From Mangrovactinospora gilvigrisea (GTDB lineage: Bacteria; Actinomycetota; Actinomycetes; Streptomycetales; Streptomycetaceae), in contig NZ_MLCF01000067.1 of assembly GCF_001879105.1 (NCBI RefSeq), positions 1-64,000 of the forward strand: DNA of 64,000 bases. Reading direction: 5' to 3'. Numbering within the stretch: position 1 is the first letter of the stretch; each line of letters opens with the position of its first letter. Below the pieces are notes generated by a model. It was not told the DNA's origin. It searched no databases and saw nothing but the letters and a program-made list of their open reading frames with translations. Positions 7,475-16,113 of this stretch are shown one piece after another. Both the position numbers and the translations under genes were made by a program.

Positions 7475-8488
7475 ATGGCGCCGACGAGACCCGCGCATCA
7501 GCCCGGCTCCGAGCAGCGGGTGCTGTTCGACCCGGCCGGCCCCGATGCGGCACTACGCGCGGCGCTGGCCGAAGCCGCCGTCGGACACTGGGTGCTGACG
7601 CGGGACCTGCTGGCCGCCACCGGAACCGACTGGGGACTGCGGGCCTCCCGCACTCAGGTGCTGGCCGCCGCCGCGCGCCGCACCGACCTGGTCGCCTCCT
7701 GGCTCGCCGAAGAACCCCACAACCCCGACGCGCAGGTGATGGCGATGCGGGTGGCCGCCGAGCGGGCCGTTTCCTTCCACCGGATGCAGCACATCGACGC
7801 CCCCCGGCTGCGCGCGGAGGCAGAGCAGGCCGCCTGGGCGATCGTGCAGCGCATGCCGAGTGATCCGCTGCCCTATATCTGCCTGCTCACGCTGGCCCAG
7901 CTCGATCCCGGGCAGCCCGAGCATCAGCATTCCGGCCCCGATCAGCTGCTGCCCGCAGGCCCCTGGCGGCTGCTGAACGAAGCGCACGCGCGGGACCCGT
8001 TCAACCGCGAGGCGTACATCAGGATGTTCCAGTTCTGGTCCAGCCGCTCCATGCCGGGTGCGGCCTACCAGTTCGCCCAATGGGCCGCCGAGGTTGCCCT
8101 GCCCGGAACGGCTCCGCTGGTCCTGCCCCTGTATGGGCATGTCGCCTCCGAACAGCACGGCTCCCGGCCCGGGGTGGCGGACCTGTCCCGCTCGCACTGG
8201 CGCGGCGCCTGGCAGGTGCGCGCGGATACCGACCGGGCCCTGAATCAGTGGTTCGCCTACGGCCGAACCCGGTCGATCGCGGACCTGTCGCACCTGGCCT
8301 ACGCCCTGACCCGCGCCGACCGCCTGGCCGAGGCGGCGCGGGTGTTCGCCGCGATGGGGCCCTATGCGCACTCCCAGCCCTGGGCCCAGCTGGCTCCCCG
8401 CCCGGAACTGATCGCGGACGAGATCAGCCGAGCCCGCGAGCAGGCGTATAGCGCCGCCGAGGCCGCCGACGGGCAGCAGCAGTGGTGA
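7475..8488 (+). CDS. helical hypothetical protein, 337 aa
   Basis: The ATG at 7475 follows AAGGA by about nine bases; an in-frame ATG at 7337 would lengthen it by 46 low-complexity residues and has only a distant GGAGG. The protein is soluble, all helical and TPR-like (AVGHWVLTRDLLAATGTDWGLRASRTQVLAAAARR, LAYALTRADRLAEAARVFAAMGPYAHSQPWAQLAP). I do not recognise a named family with certainty. It sits between the PPG-module gene and the permease in the same direction, so it may serve the permease/ligase system. Confidence 0.6.
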   Translation: MAPTRPAHQPGSEQRVLFDPAGPDAALRAALAEAAVGHWVLTRDLLAATGTDWGLRASRTQVLAAAARRTDLVASWLAEEPHNPDAQVMAMRVAAERAVSFHRMQHIDAPRLRAEAEQAAWAIVQRMPSDPLPYICLLTLAQLDPGQPEHQHSGPDQLLPAGPWRLLNEAHARDPFNREAYIRMFQFWSSRSMPGAAYQFAQWAAEVALPGTAPLVLPLYGHVASEQHGSRPGVADLSRSHWRGAWQVRADTDRALNQWFAYGRTRSIADLSHLAYALTRADRLAEAARVFAAMGPYAHSQPWAQLAPRPELIADEISRAREQAYSAAEAADGQQQW

Positions 8489-8599
8489 CCGGGCCTGGTG
8501 CCGCCCGCGGACCCCCGCTCAACGCCGGACCTCAGGCGCATCCCACGGCGCCATCTCTGTCCCCGCACGACTTTCTCCTGCACGGAGGTATCCGTTTCG

Positions 8600-10105
8600 A
8601 TGTCCCGTCCCTACGAGTCCGCCTCGGCGAAGTCCGAGGAGCAGTACTTAAGAGAACTCGGCTACAAGCAGGTCCTCGACCGCCGGATGGGCGGCTTCGG
8701 GAACTTCGCCATCTCCTTCTCCGTGATCAGCGTCATCTCCGGCTGCATGCAGCTGTTCGGCTTCGGGCTGACCACCGGCGGCCCCGCGGTGATGATGTGG
8801 GGCTGGGTGCTGGTCGGCGCCATGGTCCTCACCATCGGCGCCTCCCTGGCCGAAGTCACATCCGCCTATCCCACCAGCGGCGGCCTGTACTACATGGCCG
8901 ACCGACTCGGCGGCAAAGCCGCCGGCTGGTACACCGGCTGGCTCAACCTCCTCGGCCTGCTCGGCGGCATCGCCAGCATCGACTTCGGCGCCGCGACCTT
9001 CGTCAGCGCCTTCGCCCAGATCCAGTGGGACCTCACCCCCGCGCCGGGGCGCACCTTCGCGCTGTTCGCTGCCATCCTGCTGCTGCACGTCCTGATCAAC
9101 CTGACCGGCATCCGTATCACGACGATCCTCAACAGCATCAGCGTGTGGTGGCACCTGTTCGGGGTCCTCATCATCGTCTTCCTGCTCGCCGTCATCCCCG
9201 CCCACCACCGCTCTCCCGGCTTCGTGTTCGCCCACACCGTCAACGGCACCGGCTGGCACAACAACCTCTACGTCGCCTGCTTGGGATTGCTCTTGGCGCA
9301 GTACACGTTCTGCGGCTACGACGCCTCCGCGCACCTGTCGGAGGAGACCACCAACGCCCGCCGCGAGGCCGCCCGCGGCATCGTCCGCAGCATCTGGGTC
9401 TCCTGGATCGCCGGGTTCGCGCTGCTGGCCGGGCTGTTGTTCGCCCTCCAGGACTACACCGGCACCGTGGGCAGCTCAACGGGGGTGCCGCCGGCGCAGA
9501 TCTTCCTGGACGCACTCGGCGCCACCGGCGCGAAACTGCTGCTGCTCGTAGTGATCGCGGCCATGCTGTTCTGCGGGAACGCCGAGACCGCCGCCACCGC
9601 GAGGATGATCTTCGCGTTCTCGAGGGACGGCGCCCTACCGGGCAGCGGCTTCTGGCACCACGTCAGCCCGCGCACCAAGACCCCCACCCGGGCGGTCTGG
9701 CTGGGCTGCACCGTGGCCGCGGTGCTCGCCCTGCCTGCCCTGTGGTCGACGACCGCCTACGGCGCCGTGACCGCGATCAACGTGCTCGGTATGACACCGG
9801 CCTACATCATCCCCGTCATCCTGCGCCGGCGGGCAGGCCGCCGGTTCCAGGCGGGGCCGTGGTCGCTGGGCCGCTGGTCGGCGCCGATCAACATCATTGC
9901 GATCTGCTGGGTGGTGGTCGTCACCGTGCTGTTCTGCCTGCCGCAGAGCTCCCCGGTGACGCCGAAGTCGTTCAACTACGCGCCGATCGCCCTGGCCGCA
10001 GCCCTGCTGCTCGCGGTGGTGATGTGGCTGGTCACCGGCCGCCGCACCTACGCCCTGCCGGCCGCCAAGGCGGAGGATCCGATGGCTGTCGAGGAGGTCG
10101 TGTGA
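8600..10105 (+). CDS. APC superfamily amino-acid/amine permease
   Basis: A 501-aa integral membrane protein with about twelve hydrophobic segments. It has the APC signature near the first helices (FAISFSVISVISG, then GASLAEVTSAYPTSGGLYYMA) and the later conserved CGYDASAHLSEETTNARREAARGI segment of GABA/polyamine-type permeases. The ATG at 8600 has GGAGG eleven bases upstream. Codon 17 is TTA (8648-8650) followed by AGA, two rare codons that make translation depend on the bldA tRNA if the host is a streptomycete. It overlaps the glutamine-synthetase-like gene by TGATG, a tight functional coupling. The substrate is probably an amino acid or polyamine; this is inference. Confidence 0.85.
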   Translation: MSRPYESASAKSEEQYLRELGYKQVLDRRMGGFGNFAISFSVISVISGCMQLFGFGLTTGGPAVMMWGWVLVGAMVLTIGASLAEVTSAYPTSGGLYYMADRLGGKAAGWYTGWLNLLGLLGGIASIDFGAATFVSAFAQIQWDLTPAPGRTFALFAAILLLHVLINLTGIRITTILNSISVWWHLFGVLIIVFLLAVIPAHHRSPGFVFAHTVNGTGWHNNLYVACLGLLLAQYTFCGYDASAHLSEETTNARREAARGIVRSIWVSWIAGFALLAGLLFALQDYTGTVGSSTGVPPAQIFLDALGATGAKLLLLVVIAAMLFCGNAETAATARMIFAFSRDGALPGSGFWHHVSPRTKTPTRAVWLGCTVAAVLALPALWSTTAYGAVTAINVLGMTPAYIIPVILRRRAGRRFQAGPWSLGRWSAPINIIAICWVVVVTVLFCLPQSSPVTPKSFNYAPIALAAALLLAVVMWLVTGRRTYALPAAKAEDPMAVEEVV

Positions 10106-11490
10106 TGGCCGAGTCCCCGCGCGCCCGCTACGGCGGCACCTTCGTGGAGGATCTGGACGCCCTGATCAGCAACGAACGCATCGACACGGTGCTGCTGGCC
10201 GTCCCGGACGTCTTCGGCCGGCTCAAGGGCAAGCTGTTCGACGCGACCGACTTCGCCGCCCACGAGTTCACGGGCACGGCCGAGGCCTGCGCGTATCTGC
10301 TGTCGACCGACCTGGACATGGCTCCGGGCCACGACGTGGCGTTCGCCTCCTGGAGCACCGGCTACGGCGACATGGTGCTGCGCGCGGACCGCGAAGCCGT
10401 CACCGCGCTGTCGTGGATGCCGCACACCGCGCTGGTGTTCGCCGACCCCGTGCGGGCCGATGGGTCGCTTCTGGAAGTGGCGCCGCGTCAGATCCTGCGC
10501 GAGCAGCTCGCGCTGCTCGCCGCTGAGCACGGCCTGATCCCCTCGGTCGGGTTGGAGATCGAGTTCACCTGCTACCGCGGCACCTACGAGCAGAACGCCG
10601 AGCACGGCTTCGGGCATCTGGTGCCGGCGGCCCGTCACAACCTGGACTATTCCCTCGACCACCCGCCGGAGATTTCGGCGTTCGTGCGTCGGCTGCGCCG
10701 GCATCTGGGCGACACCGGGCTGCCCTGGGAGTCACTCAAGACCGAGGCCGCACTGGGGCAGGTCGAGGTTGCCCTGCGGCACGGGGACGCAGTGGCGGCC
10801 TGTGATGCGCTGCTGCTGCTCAAGCACGCGGTGCGCACCCTAGGTCCCCAGCTCGGACTCAGCCCGACCTTCATGGCCGCGCCGCAGACCGGCGTCGGCT
10901 CCGGCCTGCACCTGCACCTGTCGCTGACCCGCCACGGCCAACCCGACCATCCCGTGCTCGCGGACACGGACGGGGAGCTGTCGGACCAGGCACTTCAGGC
11001 GATCACGGGTCTGCTGGAGATCCTGCCGGAGACCGGTCCGCTGTGGGCCCCAACCCCCAACTCCTACAAGCGCCTTGTCCCAGACAGCTTCGCCCCGACC
11101 GCCGCCTCGTGGGGAATGGACAACCGCACCTGCGCGATCCGCATCGCCGGGCACGGCCCGAACCGGCACCTGGAGATCCGCACCGCCGGCGCGGACGCCA
11201 ACCCCTATCTCGCGCTCGCCGCCGTCCTGGCGGGCATCCGCTACGGGCTGATGGGTCCGGCCAAGCCGCCCCCGCCGGTCCAGGGCAACGCCTACACCGA
11301 TGCCGCGCTCGCGCCGCTGCCCGGGAGCCTGGCGGAGGCGCTGGCGCGGATGCGCCAGGAGACGACGCCCCGGGACCTGCTCGGACGGCACGTGATCGGA
11401 CACCTCGTCCAGGTCGCCCAGACCGAACTCGATGCCCTCACCGGCCAGGTGAGCGACGTGGAGCGGCTCCGGTACTTCGACCGCATCTGA
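10105..11490 (+). CDS. glutamine-synthetase-like ligase (probable gamma-glutamyl-amine synthetase)
   Basis: A 461-aa protein matching type I glutamine synthetase length. Visible family blocks: GLEIEFTCY (metal-binding Glu residues), GSGLHLHLSL (the GSGMHxH glutamate/ATP block), NSYKRLVPDSFAPTAASWG-NR, and LEIRTAGADANPYLALAAVLAG. Such sequences next to an amine permease usually glutamylate amines (the GlnA3/PuuA/GlnA4 type) rather than ammonia. Here that is inferred from the context: an APC permease translationally coupled upstream, and a D-amino-acid oxidase nearby. A strong hairpin follows the stop codon. Confidence 0.85.
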   Translation: MAESPRARYGGTFVEDLDALISNERIDTVLLAVPDVFGRLKGKLFDATDFAAHEFTGTAEACAYLLSTDLDMAPGHDVAFASWSTGYGDMVLRADREAVTALSWMPHTALVFADPVRADGSLLEVAPRQILREQLALLAAEHGLIPSVGLEIEFTCYRGTYEQNAEHGFGHLVPAARHNLDYSLDHPPEISAFVRRLRRHLGDTGLPWESLKTEAALGQVEVALRHGDAVAACDALLLLKHAVRTLGPQLGLSPTFMAAPQTGVGSGLHLHLSLTRHGQPDHPVLADTDGELSDQALQAITGLLEILPETGPLWAPTPNSYKRLVPDSFAPTAASWGMDNRTCAIRIAGHGPNRHLEIRTAGADANPYLALAAVLAGIRYGLMGPAKPPPPVQGNAYTDAALAPLPGSLAEALARMRQETTPRDLLGRHVIGHLVQVAQTELDALTGQVSDVERLRYFDRI

Positions 11491-11503
11491 CCCACCACCA
11501 GAC

Positions 11504-11531
11504 GGGGAGCCCGCCCCACCGCGGGCTCCCC
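11504..11531 (+). terminator. 11-bp stem hairpin after the ligase gene
   Basis: GGGGAGCCCGC (11504-11514) pairs with GCGGGCTCCCC (11521-11531) across a six-base loop, 13 bases after the stop. No T tract follows, as is usual for actinobacterial terminators. Confidence 0.65.
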
Positions 11532-11579
11532 CTCCAGACGGCGGTCCGTCGCCCTCGACCATCGACGGCCCGCCCCCTC

Positions 11580-11639
11580 GGGGCCGCCGGCCCCTTGCCG
11601 GTTCCATCACCGGCTCCCCCCACAGGGGCCGGCGGCCCC
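11580..11639. repeat. 15-bp inverted repeat in the methyltransferase leader
   Basis: GGGGCCGCCGGCCCC (11580-11594) and its exact reverse complement (11625-11639) flank a 30-base loop, and each arm is itself nearly self-complementary. It sits between the ligase terminator and the methyltransferase start at 11690 and may act as a second terminator or a leader structure. Confidence 0.5.
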
Positions 11640-11689
11640 ACTCCCACCAACCCTCACCGCACGACGACGACTTCGAAGGACGTTTCCCG

Positions 11690-12523
11690 ATGAGCTGGCC
11701 TCCCTACGACCAACCCGCGATCACGCCGACCGACCTGCACACCGACCGGGCCCATCCGGCGCGGATCTACGACTACGTGATCGGCGGCAAGACCCACTTT
11801 GCCGCCGACCGCGCCGCCGCGGAGAAGATGCTTCAGGCCTGGCCGGCCCTGCGGTCCTCGATGCGCGCCAACCGGGCCTTCATGCACCGCGCCACCCGCT
11901 GGCTGGTCCGCCACGGCATCCACCAGCTGCTGGACATCGGCACCGGCATCCCCACCAGCCCCAACGTCCACGAAGTCGCCCAAACCCTGTACCCGAAGGC
12001 GCGGGTGGTCTACTCCGACAACGACCCCATCGTGCTGGCCCACGCCCGCGCCCTGCTGCGCGGCACGCCCGAGGGCCGCGTCGACTACGTCCAGGCCGAC
12101 ATGAGGCTCCTGCCGGAGCTGCTGGCCGCCCCCTCGGTCCGGCAGACCCTGGATCTGACCCGGCCGGTAGGGGTGCTGCTTCTCGCCGTGCTGCAGTTCG
12201 TGAACGAGCAACAGGCCCGCGACATCCTGCGCGGCCTGGTGCAGGCGCTACCACCCAAGAGCTACGTCGCCGTGACCCTGCCGACCGCCGACTCCGCCGG
12301 AGCCGCGGCCGATCGGGTGGCCGGCCACTACACCGAGGCCGGGATACCGGTGGTGATGCGCACCGCCGCCCAAGTCGCCGACCTGCTGACCCGATCGGGT
12401 CTGGACATCGCCCCACCCGGCATCAAGCTGGTGCACCGCTGGAACCCCGCCCCCGACGCCAACACGGCCGAGGCCGACGACGCCGTGGTGGCGATGTACG
12501 GAGGGGTCGGCCTCAAGCCGTAG
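11690..12523 (+). CDS. S-adenosyl methyltransferase, DUF574 type
   Basis: A 277-aa protein with the actinobacterial S-adenosyl methyltransferase (PF04672/DUF574) pattern: HPARIYDYVIGGKTHFAADRAAAEKM, RANRAFMHRATRWL, the SAM-binding LLDIGTGIPTSPNVHEVAQ, VVYSDNDPIVLAHARALL and VDYVQADMR. The C-terminal part PVGVLLLAVLQFV and the closing WNPAPDA block also fit. The substrate is unknown; these proteins are abundant in Streptomyces and frequently lie next to HTH regulators. AAGGA precedes the ATG by about ten bases. Confidence 0.85.
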   Translation: MSWPPYDQPAITPTDLHTDRAHPARIYDYVIGGKTHFAADRAAAEKMLQAWPALRSSMRANRAFMHRATRWLVRHGIHQLLDIGTGIPTSPNVHEVAQTLYPKARVVYSDNDPIVLAHARALLRGTPEGRVDYVQADMRLLPELLAAPSVRQTLDLTRPVGVLLLAVLQFVNEQQARDILRGLVQALPPKSYVAVTLPTADSAGAAADRVAGHYTEAGIPVVMRTAAQVADLLTRSGLDIAPPGIKLVHRWNPAPDANTAEADDAVVAMYGGVGLKP

Positions 12524-12529
12524 CCGCTG

Positions 12530-12751
12530 ATGATCTGCCACTACCTGTTCATGCGCGTGGTCGTGCCGGGTTTCTTCGCCGTCGCGATCCTCAACGCCCG
12601 CCGCCAGGCCCGCCGCGCCCAGGCCCACGACCCGGACGCTTCGCGCTCACCGGACGCGGCACGGCGCCACGCCACCCTCGGCTGCGCCGGCCTCGGCAGC
12701 CTGGCCGGGCTGCTGTGCATCCTCGCCGGCCTGATCACCCACCTGCCCTGA
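12530..12751 (+). CDS. small putative membrane protein, 73 aa
   Basis: Six bases after the methyltransferase stop, an ATG opens a 73-aa frame with two hydrophobic segments: FMRVVVPGFFAVAIL near residues 7-21 and LGCAGLGSLAGLLCILAGLI near residues 50-69. An Arg-rich loop lies between them, giving a plausible two-helix membrane protein. No family is recognised and the ribosome binding site is weak. Confidence 0.45.
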   Translation: MICHYLFMRVVVPGFFAVAILNARRQARRAQAHDPDASRSPDAARRHATLGCAGLGSLAGLLCILAGLITHLP

Positions 12752-12781
12752 TCTCCCCTCACGCCGAAAGAGCCTCATCCG

Positions 12782-13636
12782 ATGACCCTCGTGCTGCTCA
12801 CCGACCACCCCGGCTGGGACACGCCTGCCGAAGGGGATACCGAGCGTCTGCTCTTCTTCGACGGTCGGCTGCGGCTCTTGCAGTGGGACGGGGCGCACCT
12901 GCGCGACCGGATCTTGGACCAGACCCGGCAGAGCGATCCCCGCCTCAAGCCGACAGTCCCGCTGTTCCGCACCTCAGCGGCGCGGCTGCCCGCCCGTCTG
13001 CCGCAGCCCGTCCGCGACGCGCTCTCGGGACTCACCTGGGTGGTCCGGGTGCCCAACCCCAGCCTGTGGGACGCCATCACCGCTTCCCTGATCCGCACGG
13101 CCTGCCCGGCCCCCGTCACCGCCCGAGCGGCCTACCGCCTCTGGTGCCGCCTGTTCGGCGCGGTCCAGCTACCCGATGACACCCTCGCCCACTGCACCCC
13201 CGCGCCGGCCACCGTGCTACACCTGACGCCCCACGATGCGAACCGAGCCCGCCTTGAACGTCTCCTGGAACCGCTGCAGCTGGCAGCCCACCTCTACCTG
13301 CGCCGCGCCGGCTCGCTGGAGCGAATGACCGGCCACGCTCTGATCACCTGCCTGCGCCGCGACGGCGGGCTGGGCCACACCCCAGCGGCCTGGGCGGCCG
13401 CCGACTACAGCGGCGACCTGTCCGTCCACCCCCTCGACAGCCAACTGGCCGCCGCGATCCGCCGCCTTGACCCCACCTACGCCTGGCCGGCCGAGCCCCG
13501 TGCGCTCGCGACGGAGTGGACCGCCCTTGGCCCCACGCCGCGAGAGTTGAGTGCCCTGAACCTTTTTGCCCTCGCCGCCCACTCGACCGCAGGATCGGAG
13601 GGCACACCATGCGCGCACACCCCGAACCACCACTGA
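12782..13636 (+). CDS. possible HhH-GPD-like protein, 284 aa
   Basis: The ATG at 12782 follows AAAGAG. Residues about 75-125 (LSGLTWVVRVPNPSLWDAITASLIRTACPAPVTARAAYRLWCRLFG) resemble the first helices of AlkA/EndoIII-type DNA glycosylases, where a segment of the type PDPFEALVSAIISQQ-AA is found. The later LERMTGHALITCLRRDGGLGHTPAAWAAADYSGDLS could fit the HhH-to-catalytic-Asp region, but no clear catalytic Asp is assured. It overlaps the next gene by 28 bases. Function is tentative; it could equally be an unrelated helical protein. Confidence 0.5.
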   Translation: MTLVLLTDHPGWDTPAEGDTERLLFFDGRLRLLQWDGAHLRDRILDQTRQSDPRLKPTVPLFRTSAARLPARLPQPVRDALSGLTWVVRVPNPSLWDAITASLIRTACPAPVTARAAYRLWCRLFGAVQLPDDTLAHCTPAPATVLHLTPHDANRARLERLLEPLQLAAHLYLRRAGSLERMTGHALITCLRRDGGLGHTPAAWAAADYSGDLSVHPLDSQLAAAIRRLDPTYAWPAEPRALATEWTALGPTPRELSALNLFALAAHSTAGSEGTPCAHTPNHH

Positions 13637-14799
13637 CCGGGCCGCCCCCGGTCCACGCGCGGGTGCGTGCCGATCCGTGCGTGCGGTCGATGAACGACGT
13701 GGGCACCGCTCACCCGCTGTCGCCACCGGAGGCGGACGTTGATGCCCGCGCCGCCGCCGCGCACGGCCGGAGGATCTTGGCGGCGGGGCTGTCCTCGCAC
13801 CCGTTGGGCCTTCGCTGCCGCATGCCCGGCTCTCCTCCTGGGGCGCCGCGTTGGGACGGGATTCTCGAGCGCAATGCCCTGGCCACGATGCAGCTCGCCT
13901 ACGAACTGGGCGCCACCGTCCTTGACGTCGGCACCACCGCCGCCTCGCAGCGCCTGGCCGGCCACTTCCTCCGCAACGTCGTACGCGACCAGGTCGTGGT
14001 GGCCGCCACCATCCCCGCCACCCGAATGCTCAGCCCGGATGCGCACTGGGCACCCACCCCCTTCCGCCGCCGCCTCCACCGCTTCCTGACCACGCTGAAC
14101 ACCGACCACCTCGACATCCTCACCCTGAACGTCACCGACCTCGCCCACGCCGAACCCGCCCTGATCGGCGCCCAGTTGCAGGCCGTGCATCAGCAAGGGC
14201 TGTTCCAGCACCTCGCCCTCGCACTGCCCGAGTCCCCTCACCGACCGCCCCGGCCCAGCAGCCGCACGGCCATCCACGGACCCGCCCTGATCCACGCCTT
14301 GATCCACGCCGCGGCGCCCGCCTGCCTGGTCGCCGACTGCAACGCCCTCACCGCTCCCGGCCCGACCGGATGGGATCCGGTTGCCCTGGCGAGTGAGCAC
14401 GGCCTCGCCCTCCTGGCCACTGATCCGCTGGCCCACGGCCTCCTGCTCGGCCGGGGCGCCCGTGCCCCGCAGACGGTGGTGACCGATGGCGGACACAAAG
14501 GAGTCCGGAGCGGCGGGCACGAGCGCGCGGAGACGATCAACCGCTACCTGCCGGCGATCCACCGCAGGTTCGGCATCTCCACCCAGGACCTGGCGCGCGC
14601 CTTCCTCCGCATGACGCTGCAGCGCCATCCGCGGGCCGTGGTGCTGTGCGACCTGACCGCCGACTGCGGGATGGAGTATGTCACCGACCTCGGCACCCCC
14701 CTCACCGACGACGACACCGCCTTCCTTGCCAGATGGAGCGCACGGCTGCGCCGCCGCCTGGCCGACCTGGGGCGCCCGACCACTACCGCGCCCTCGTGA
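13609..14799 (+). CDS. aldo/keto reductase-like protein lacking the catalytic Tyr
   Basis: A 396-aa protein; the ATG at 13609 has GGAGG six bases upstream. After an N-terminal extension of about 60 residues, the TIM-barrel order of aldo/keto reductases is visible: ATMQLAYELGATVLDVGTTAASQRLAGHFL in place of the usual DTA-YG-SE-lG block, VVVAATIP, LDILTLNVTD, and a C-terminal TQDLARAFLRMTLQRHPRAVVL. The Tyr of the DTA-xx-YG signature is missing, so redox activity is unlikely or altered. It may be a regulatory or binding homologue. It lies within the 6291-15760 run of rightward genes. Confidence 0.6.
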   Translation: MRAHPEPPLTGPPPVHARVRADPCVRSMNDVGTAHPLSPPEADVDARAAAAHGRRILAAGLSSHPLGLRCRMPGSPPGAPRWDGILERNALATMQLAYELGATVLDVGTTAASQRLAGHFLRNVVRDQVVVAATIPATRMLSPDAHWAPTPFRRRLHRFLTTLNTDHLDILTLNVTDLAHAEPALIGAQLQAVHQQGLFQHLALALPESPHRPPRPSSRTAIHGPALIHALIHAAAPACLVADCNALTAPGPTGWDPVALASEHGLALLATDPLAHGLLLGRGARAPQTVVTDGGHKGVRSGGHERAETINRYLPAIHRRFGISTQDLARAFLRMTLQRHPRAVVLCDLTADCGMEYVTDLGTPLTDDDTAFLARWSARLRRRLADLGRPTTTAPS

Positions 14800-14914
14800 C
14801 CAGGTATGGGACCCCCGACCAAGGGGGAGCCGCTCCTGCCGGACGCCCCCGCACCGCGGTGGTCCCACCGAGACCTCGCACCCCCCCCGCCAACTGTGCC
14901 AAGGAGTAACCGCG

Positions 14915-15760
14915 ATGACCGCGATCCCGCTGACCGTCGGCCAGCTGTACGCACACGTCTGCACTGAACGCGCCACTCGTCCCGTGCTGCTGATCGACAC
15001 CTGCCTGTGGATGCGTGAAGAGGCAGACGACCGCTACTGGCCGACCGGCCCCGGCGCCGTGCCCACCGAGGGCGATGAAGACCACCACCAAGGTCCCCGC
15101 ACCGGACTGCTGGTCATCGCCGCCAGCCAACACGCCGTCGGCGCCGAACGCACCGGCCTGGGCGCCTCCGTAGAGCTGCTCTTCCGGGACTTCGCGGAAG
15201 TGGCCCACACCCTGGTCGAAGAGATCCACCTTCACGATGAGGACCCGCCGGTGGAGGCCGCGCTGCTGGCGAGCCGACTCGGCCCGCGCCTGCACCTGGC
15301 CCTGCTGCACCCGGATGCGCTGGCCGACACCTGGCGTACCTACCGCGAGACCAGCGGCCCCGCGCTGCCCCCGCTCGCCGCCATACCGCCCAATGAGTCG
15401 GCCGCACTGGAGATCACCGACGGCACGCCGGCGGTGCTGCAGCCGATGGCGTTCGAGGTGGCGTGCCCGGACCATCCGTGGGGACCCCAGGCACCCCGGC
15501 TGGTGCTCTATCGCAACCGCGAGCACCAGGACCAGTGGGCGCTCGGTACTGCGGGTACGGGAGCAGCGTGGATGGAGCAGGTGTGGACCGGGAGGGAGTG
15601 GGTGCCGGCCAGCACTCCCTATCTGCAGTGGTGGTGGGCCAGCTACCAAGAAGTCTCCACCGAGGCAGCCCGTCTGGTCGGCGCCCCCGCCCGTTTGATG
15701 GGCCGCGGCACCCTGCCCGCTCCCCGTCGCCCGACCGCCCGTCGCGACGGCCTTCGGTGA
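14915..15760 (+). CDS. hypothetical protein, 281 aa
   Basis: The ATG at 14915 follows AAGGAG. The protein has a clear N-terminal domain (MTAIPLTVGQLYAHVCTERATRPVLLIDTCLWMREE) and an acidic segment with EEIHLHDEDPPVEAALLASRLGP. A tryptophan-rich C-terminal region (WALGTAGTGAAWMEQVWTGREWVPASTPYLQWWWASY) lies before a basic tail. No family is recognised. It is the last gene of the long rightward run, and a short hairpin (15799-15816) follows 38 bases later. Confidence 0.6.
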   Translation: MTAIPLTVGQLYAHVCTERATRPVLLIDTCLWMREEADDRYWPTGPGAVPTEGDEDHHQGPRTGLLVIAASQHAVGAERTGLGASVELLFRDFAEVAHTLVEEIHLHDEDPPVEAALLASRLGPRLHLALLHPDALADTWRTYRETSGPALPPLAAIPPNESAALEITDGTPAVLQPMAFEVACPDHPWGPQAPRLVLYRNREHQDQWALGTAGTGAAWMEQVWTGREWVPASTPYLQWWWASYQEVSTEAARLVGAPARLMGRGTLPAPRRPTARRDGLR

Positions 15761-16113
15761 GGACACCCGGAAGCTGTTGCGTATCGATCACCGCAGCCCG
15801 GGTGTTGGAGCACCCGTGACCACTCGCGCCCCCGAACCACCGCCGGTCCGCGGGTGCTGCCGCTATCGGGGTGGACGCCGAGCGGCGCCAGGCCGCCGAC
15901 CGCGCCGGCATCGGTGCCCGCGCTCAGGCCGTCGCCGAGCTGACCGTCCACCTGGAGTCCGCCCATTCGCCCCACGAGCACCGCCGCCGATGGCACGAGG
16001 CGTCTGGTCACGGCGCCCCAGTGCATGGCGAAGCCACGGCTTGCCGCGAAGCGCCTGCGCCGGACCCGGACCATTCCACCGTGCGGTAGCCCGGCTGGAT
16101 GGCCTGGCTGCTG
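15761..16113. other. 353-bp intergenic stretch
   Basis: Lies between convergent genes. It holds a six-base-pair hairpin CGGGTG-CACCCG (15799-15816), probably terminating the upstream gene, and a possible short ORF listed separately. No promoter or repeat is visible. Confidence 0.4.
15871..16089 (+). CDS. possible small gene or gene remnant
   Basis: A 72-aa frame from GTG 15871. Its first 45 codons have strongly G/C third positions and a helical amphipathic sequence (DAERRQAADRAGIGARAQAVAELTVHLESAHSPHEHRRRWHE), typical of real coding. The remainder loses that bias, and no ribosome binding site is seen. It may be a remnant of a longer gene or a genuine small protein. Confidence 0.3.
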   Translation: MDAERRQAADRAGIGARAQAVAELTVHLESAHSPHEHRRRWHEASGHGAPVHGEATACREAPAPDPDHSTVR

